NCBI RefSeq assembly: GCF_965224175.1
Contig: NZ_OZ245041.1
Span: forward strand, 5,208,001-5,272,000
Length of the DNA: 64,000 nucleotides
Source: Kordia sp965224175
GTDB lineage: Bacteria > Bacteroidota > Bacteroidia > Flavobacteriales > Flavobacteriaceae
Direction of reading: 5' to 3'
Numbering within the stretch: position 1 is the stretch's first letter; each line of letters begins with the position of its first letter. A program made the translations under genes and the position numbers. The notes below the pieces were generated by a model, which made no database searches, had not been told where the DNA came from, and saw nothing but the letters and a program-made list of their open reading frames with translations. This document shows positions 62,212 to 64,000 of this stretch, piece after piece.

Positions 62212-62895
62212 ATGACACCACAAACCATCACACAAATCACTTTTTATGATCGGAAATTAAAAACTTCTGAAAAGTCATCTCAATCTTTAGGAACAGCAAA
62301 ATGGCAAGGTGACGTCTTGGATATCGTCAAACAAACCGAACATCCAGAATTGTATCATTTATTTCACAACAAAAAATCAGACTATCCGTTGATACAATTT
62401 CGTAACGATCAAGGATTTGCAGCCTTGGCGGGTATTGGCAACAAAGCGTCGTGGGCAGTAGGATATTTTGCTGAAGCCTATATGAAACAAGAGCCTGAAA
62501 AAAGCAAAAACATCCATCAGCAAACTGCGTATTACACACCTGTACAACTTGCCGAACCGCAAACCTATCATATAGAACGCTATCTATTTCCACGTAGCAA
62601 ACGGAACAGCTATCAAAACTTGAAATCCGTTTGGAAAGATGTGGACGACATTACGAAGCGACTCAAAAAAAATATTGACGAATTGGTACACAAACAATTG
62701 GGTTTCTCATTACCTGATTACACATTGGAAATAAAAAACATAAGCGAACCCAAAAGCTTCCGAACCTACAAACCTTTCGGAACTTTCTTTGAACGTGGCA
62801 TACAACTCAGATTTTCCACCAACATTTTATTGCCACCACTCACTGCCATTGCCACAGGAAAAAGCAAAGGTTATGGTTGTATCAAAAAAGTGTAA
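62212..62895 (+). CDS. Cas6-like RAMP protein
   Basis: A 227-residue protein that closes the operon 9 bases after the previous gene. The C-terminal strand-loop ILLPPLTAIATGKSKGYGCI is the Gly-rich loop of RAMPs, in the position seen in Cas6 repeat-processing endonucleases; a basic middle segment (ERYLFPRSKRNSYQNLKSV; DDITKRLKKNIDELV) would bind RNA. Catalytic His/Tyr cannot be assigned. Alternatively it is a further structural RAMP. Confidence 0.65.
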   Translation: MTPQTITQITFYDRKLKTSEKSSQSLGTAKWQGDVLDIVKQTEHPELYHLFHNKKSDYPLIQFRNDQGFAALAGIGNKASWAVGYFAEAYMKQEPEKSKNIHQQTAYYTPVQLAEPQTYHIERYLFPRSKRNSYQNLKSVWKDVDDITKRLKKNIDELVHKQLGFSLPDYTLEIKNISEPKSFRTYKPFGTFFERGIQLRFSTNILLPPLTAIATGKSKGYGCIKKV

Positions 62896-62948
62896 CATAA
62901 AATAAAACGTTCTTTGACATCCTGTTCCCGCGCAGGCGGGAATCTTTT

Positions 62949-63415
62949 AAATCGAAACTGAAAGTTGATTTTGGCATTTGATGCCGTGAAAACTATTCTG
63001 CTGAAAGGTCTATCCAAATCCCAATGCGTTTTAGAAGTACTTGGCATTTGACGCCGTGAAAACTCTTGTGCGTGCTTGAAAACGATGGTTTCACTACTGT
63101 TTTAGAAGTACTTGGCATTTGACGTTGGGGACGAGCGTAAAGAAAAGGTTTAGTAAACCTTTTTAGCGAAGTAGCCAGCTGGCGCGTTGGAGTTTGGAGC
63201 AGAAAAATTTCTTGAAAACTATTGGCATTTGACGCCGTGAAAACCCTTTGGATTCGATCCATGTTTTTCCAGCAAAATAAGGTTTCGAAAGTACTTGGTA
63301 TTTAGCGTTGGGGATGAAGCGTAAAGAAAAGGTCTGGTAGACCTTTTCAACGAAGTAGCGAGCTGACGCGCAGGAGTTTTGAAATTGAAGTAGAAACAGA
63401 ACTCGAAATTGAAAA
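62949..63415 (+). CRISPR. CRISPR array F, leaderless
   Basis: Starts with a GAA-type tail (AAATCGAAACTGAAAGTTGA) fused to a right repeat part (62971-62993), then a full repeat at 63028, an element-split repeat (63099 to 63244) and a terminal half repeat at 63282 with element and GAA-rich tail. Spacers 62994, 63064 and 63245, 34-37 bp. It begins 76 bases after the cas operon. Confidence 0.9.
63125..63221 (+). repeat. 97-bp element in array F
   Basis: Hairpin AAAAGGTTTA/TAAACCTTTT; duplicated TTGGCATTTGACG at 63222-63234. Confidence 0.9.
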
Positions 63416-63419
63416 ATTA

Positions 63420-63561
63420 TAGAGAAAACATGAAGCATAATTATACTCAAAATGTACTTTTAAAAAACTATGAAAAATGAACCCTTTGCATAATATGGGC
63501 AAAATGTAAATATTAAAACCCTTGGGAAGTACTGTTATTGTTGAGATTAAGAAAAGTACGG
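63420..63561 (+). promoter_or_regulatory. leader of CRISPR array G
   Basis: Same blocks as leaders B and C (AACCCTTTGCATAATATGGG). The -7-like element has decayed to TACTTTTA near 63465. Confidence 0.7.
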
Positions 63562-64000
63562 GTTTGTAAAGTACTTGGCATTTAACGCTGTGAAAACTGT
63601 TGATCTGCTACCAATAATTCTAAATTGTCTTCGTTTAGAAAGTACTTGGCACTTGACGCCGTGAAAACTGTTGTAGAAGTATTTCTAGCATTACGTGTTG
63701 TAGGTATAGAAAGTACTTTGCATTTAACGTTGGGGACGAGCGTAAAAAATAGGTCTAGTAGACCTATTTAGCGAAGTAGCCAGCTGCCGCGTTGGAATTT
63801 GGAGGAGAAAAGTTTCTTGTGAACTATTGGCATTTAACGCTGTGAAAACTGGAAAGATCAATGTTTTCTTTCATACTTCTAATGTTTTGAAAGTACTTAG
63901 CATTTGACGTTGGGAACAAGCGTAAAGAAAAGATCTGTTAGACCTATTGAGCAAAGTAGCCAGCTGGCGGGTAGGAAATTGAAGTAAAAATGTTTCTTTT
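63562..64000 (+). CRISPR. CRISPR array G, decayed repeats, cut by the window end
   Basis: Repeats at 63562, 63633 and the element-split one (63704 to 63849) all carry substitutions (GTTTGTAAAG; CATTTAACGCTG), and a further half repeat at 63884 runs into an element at the window edge. Spacers 63598, 63669 and 63850. Older than arrays A-C by its divergence. Confidence 0.9.
63730..63826 (+). repeat. 97-bp element in array G
   Basis: Hairpin ATAGGTCTA/TAGACCTAT; duplication TTGGCATTTAACG at 63827-63839 carries the same G-to-A change (TTTAACG) as the left half in this array. Confidence 0.85.

Noticed and set aside
48054..62895. Presence of cas1, cas2, Csm6/Csx1 or a reverse transcriptase
   Set aside because: All proteins in the island were read; none has the motifs of these families.

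Overview
The window is AT-rich DNA from a member of the Bacteroidetes, almost certainly a marine Flavobacteriaceae. Evidence is the gene content (single-chain PurL, imelysin/DUF1111 lipoproteins, a 3HCDH-first FadB-like fusion), Bacteroidetes-type TAnnTTTG promoter elements, and dispersed TGAGCG.AGTCGA repeats typical of flavobacteria. The genus is not proven; Kordia or a close relative is my guess. No rRNA, complete tRNA or intact insertion sequence was recognised.

Layout. (1) 1-6420: a cassette-like accessory region. Unrelated small genes (membrane protein + HTH regulator, methyltransferase, lipoprotein, SDR + membrane protein + Crp, DinB) sit between four long imperfect palindromes that resemble integron attC sites, next to a broken tyrosine recombinase. 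(2) 6800-15340: fatty-acid beta-oxidation operon (acyl-CoA dehydrogenase, thiolase, FadB-like fusion, MarR regulator with its own palindromic operator) plus a long-chain acyl-CoA synthetase. A four-helix-bundle (S23-type) gene bounded by 17-bp inverted repeats sits inside the operon. (3) 15600-40430: core genes: imelysin/di-haem/imelysin iron operon, purL, bestrophin, carbonic anhydrase, fumC, GH8 enzyme, ABC-F ATPase, three Crp/Fnr regulators in total over the window, an Rrf2 regulator with two copies of its operator, a DJ-1 lipoprotein and a phosphoesterase lipoprotein. (4) 40740-41970: an orphan RiPP-like precursor, gene debris, and the 3' end of a tRNA-Met with its terminator, which looks like the attachment-site scar at the left edge of an island. 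(5) 42195-64000 (continues past the window): a defence island.

The defence island holds seven short CRISPR arrays with one 36-bp repeat family, a two-component system (unknown protein, TPR histidine kinase, LuxR-type response regulator), a trypsin-like protease with a membrane/Rossmann-like partner, a type III CBASS core (CD-NTase, HORMA, TRIP13-like ATPase), a membrane-anchored second nucleotidyltransferase, and a type III-D-like CRISPR effector operon (Cas10 with GGDD but no HD domain, RAMP proteins, Csx10, Csx19, Cas6-like). No cas1/cas2 and no CARF/SAVED effector are visible here.

Two things look new. First, a palindrome of the form ATACCTT-N4-AAGGTAT lies a fixed 23 nt upstream of a CTTG/TTTG -7-like element in front of four operons: the two-component operon (twice), the protease pair, CBASS and cas10. 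This suggests one regulon, possibly run by the island's own LuxR-type regulator. Second, every array carries a 96-98-bp structured element inserted at exactly the same base of the CRISPR repeat, with a 13-bp duplication that rebuilds a complete repeat hairpin and crRNA handle on the downstream side. Its central hairpin shows compensatory base changes between copies, and the same element closes the arrays. Leader, array, element and a GAA-rich tail appear to multiply as a unit.
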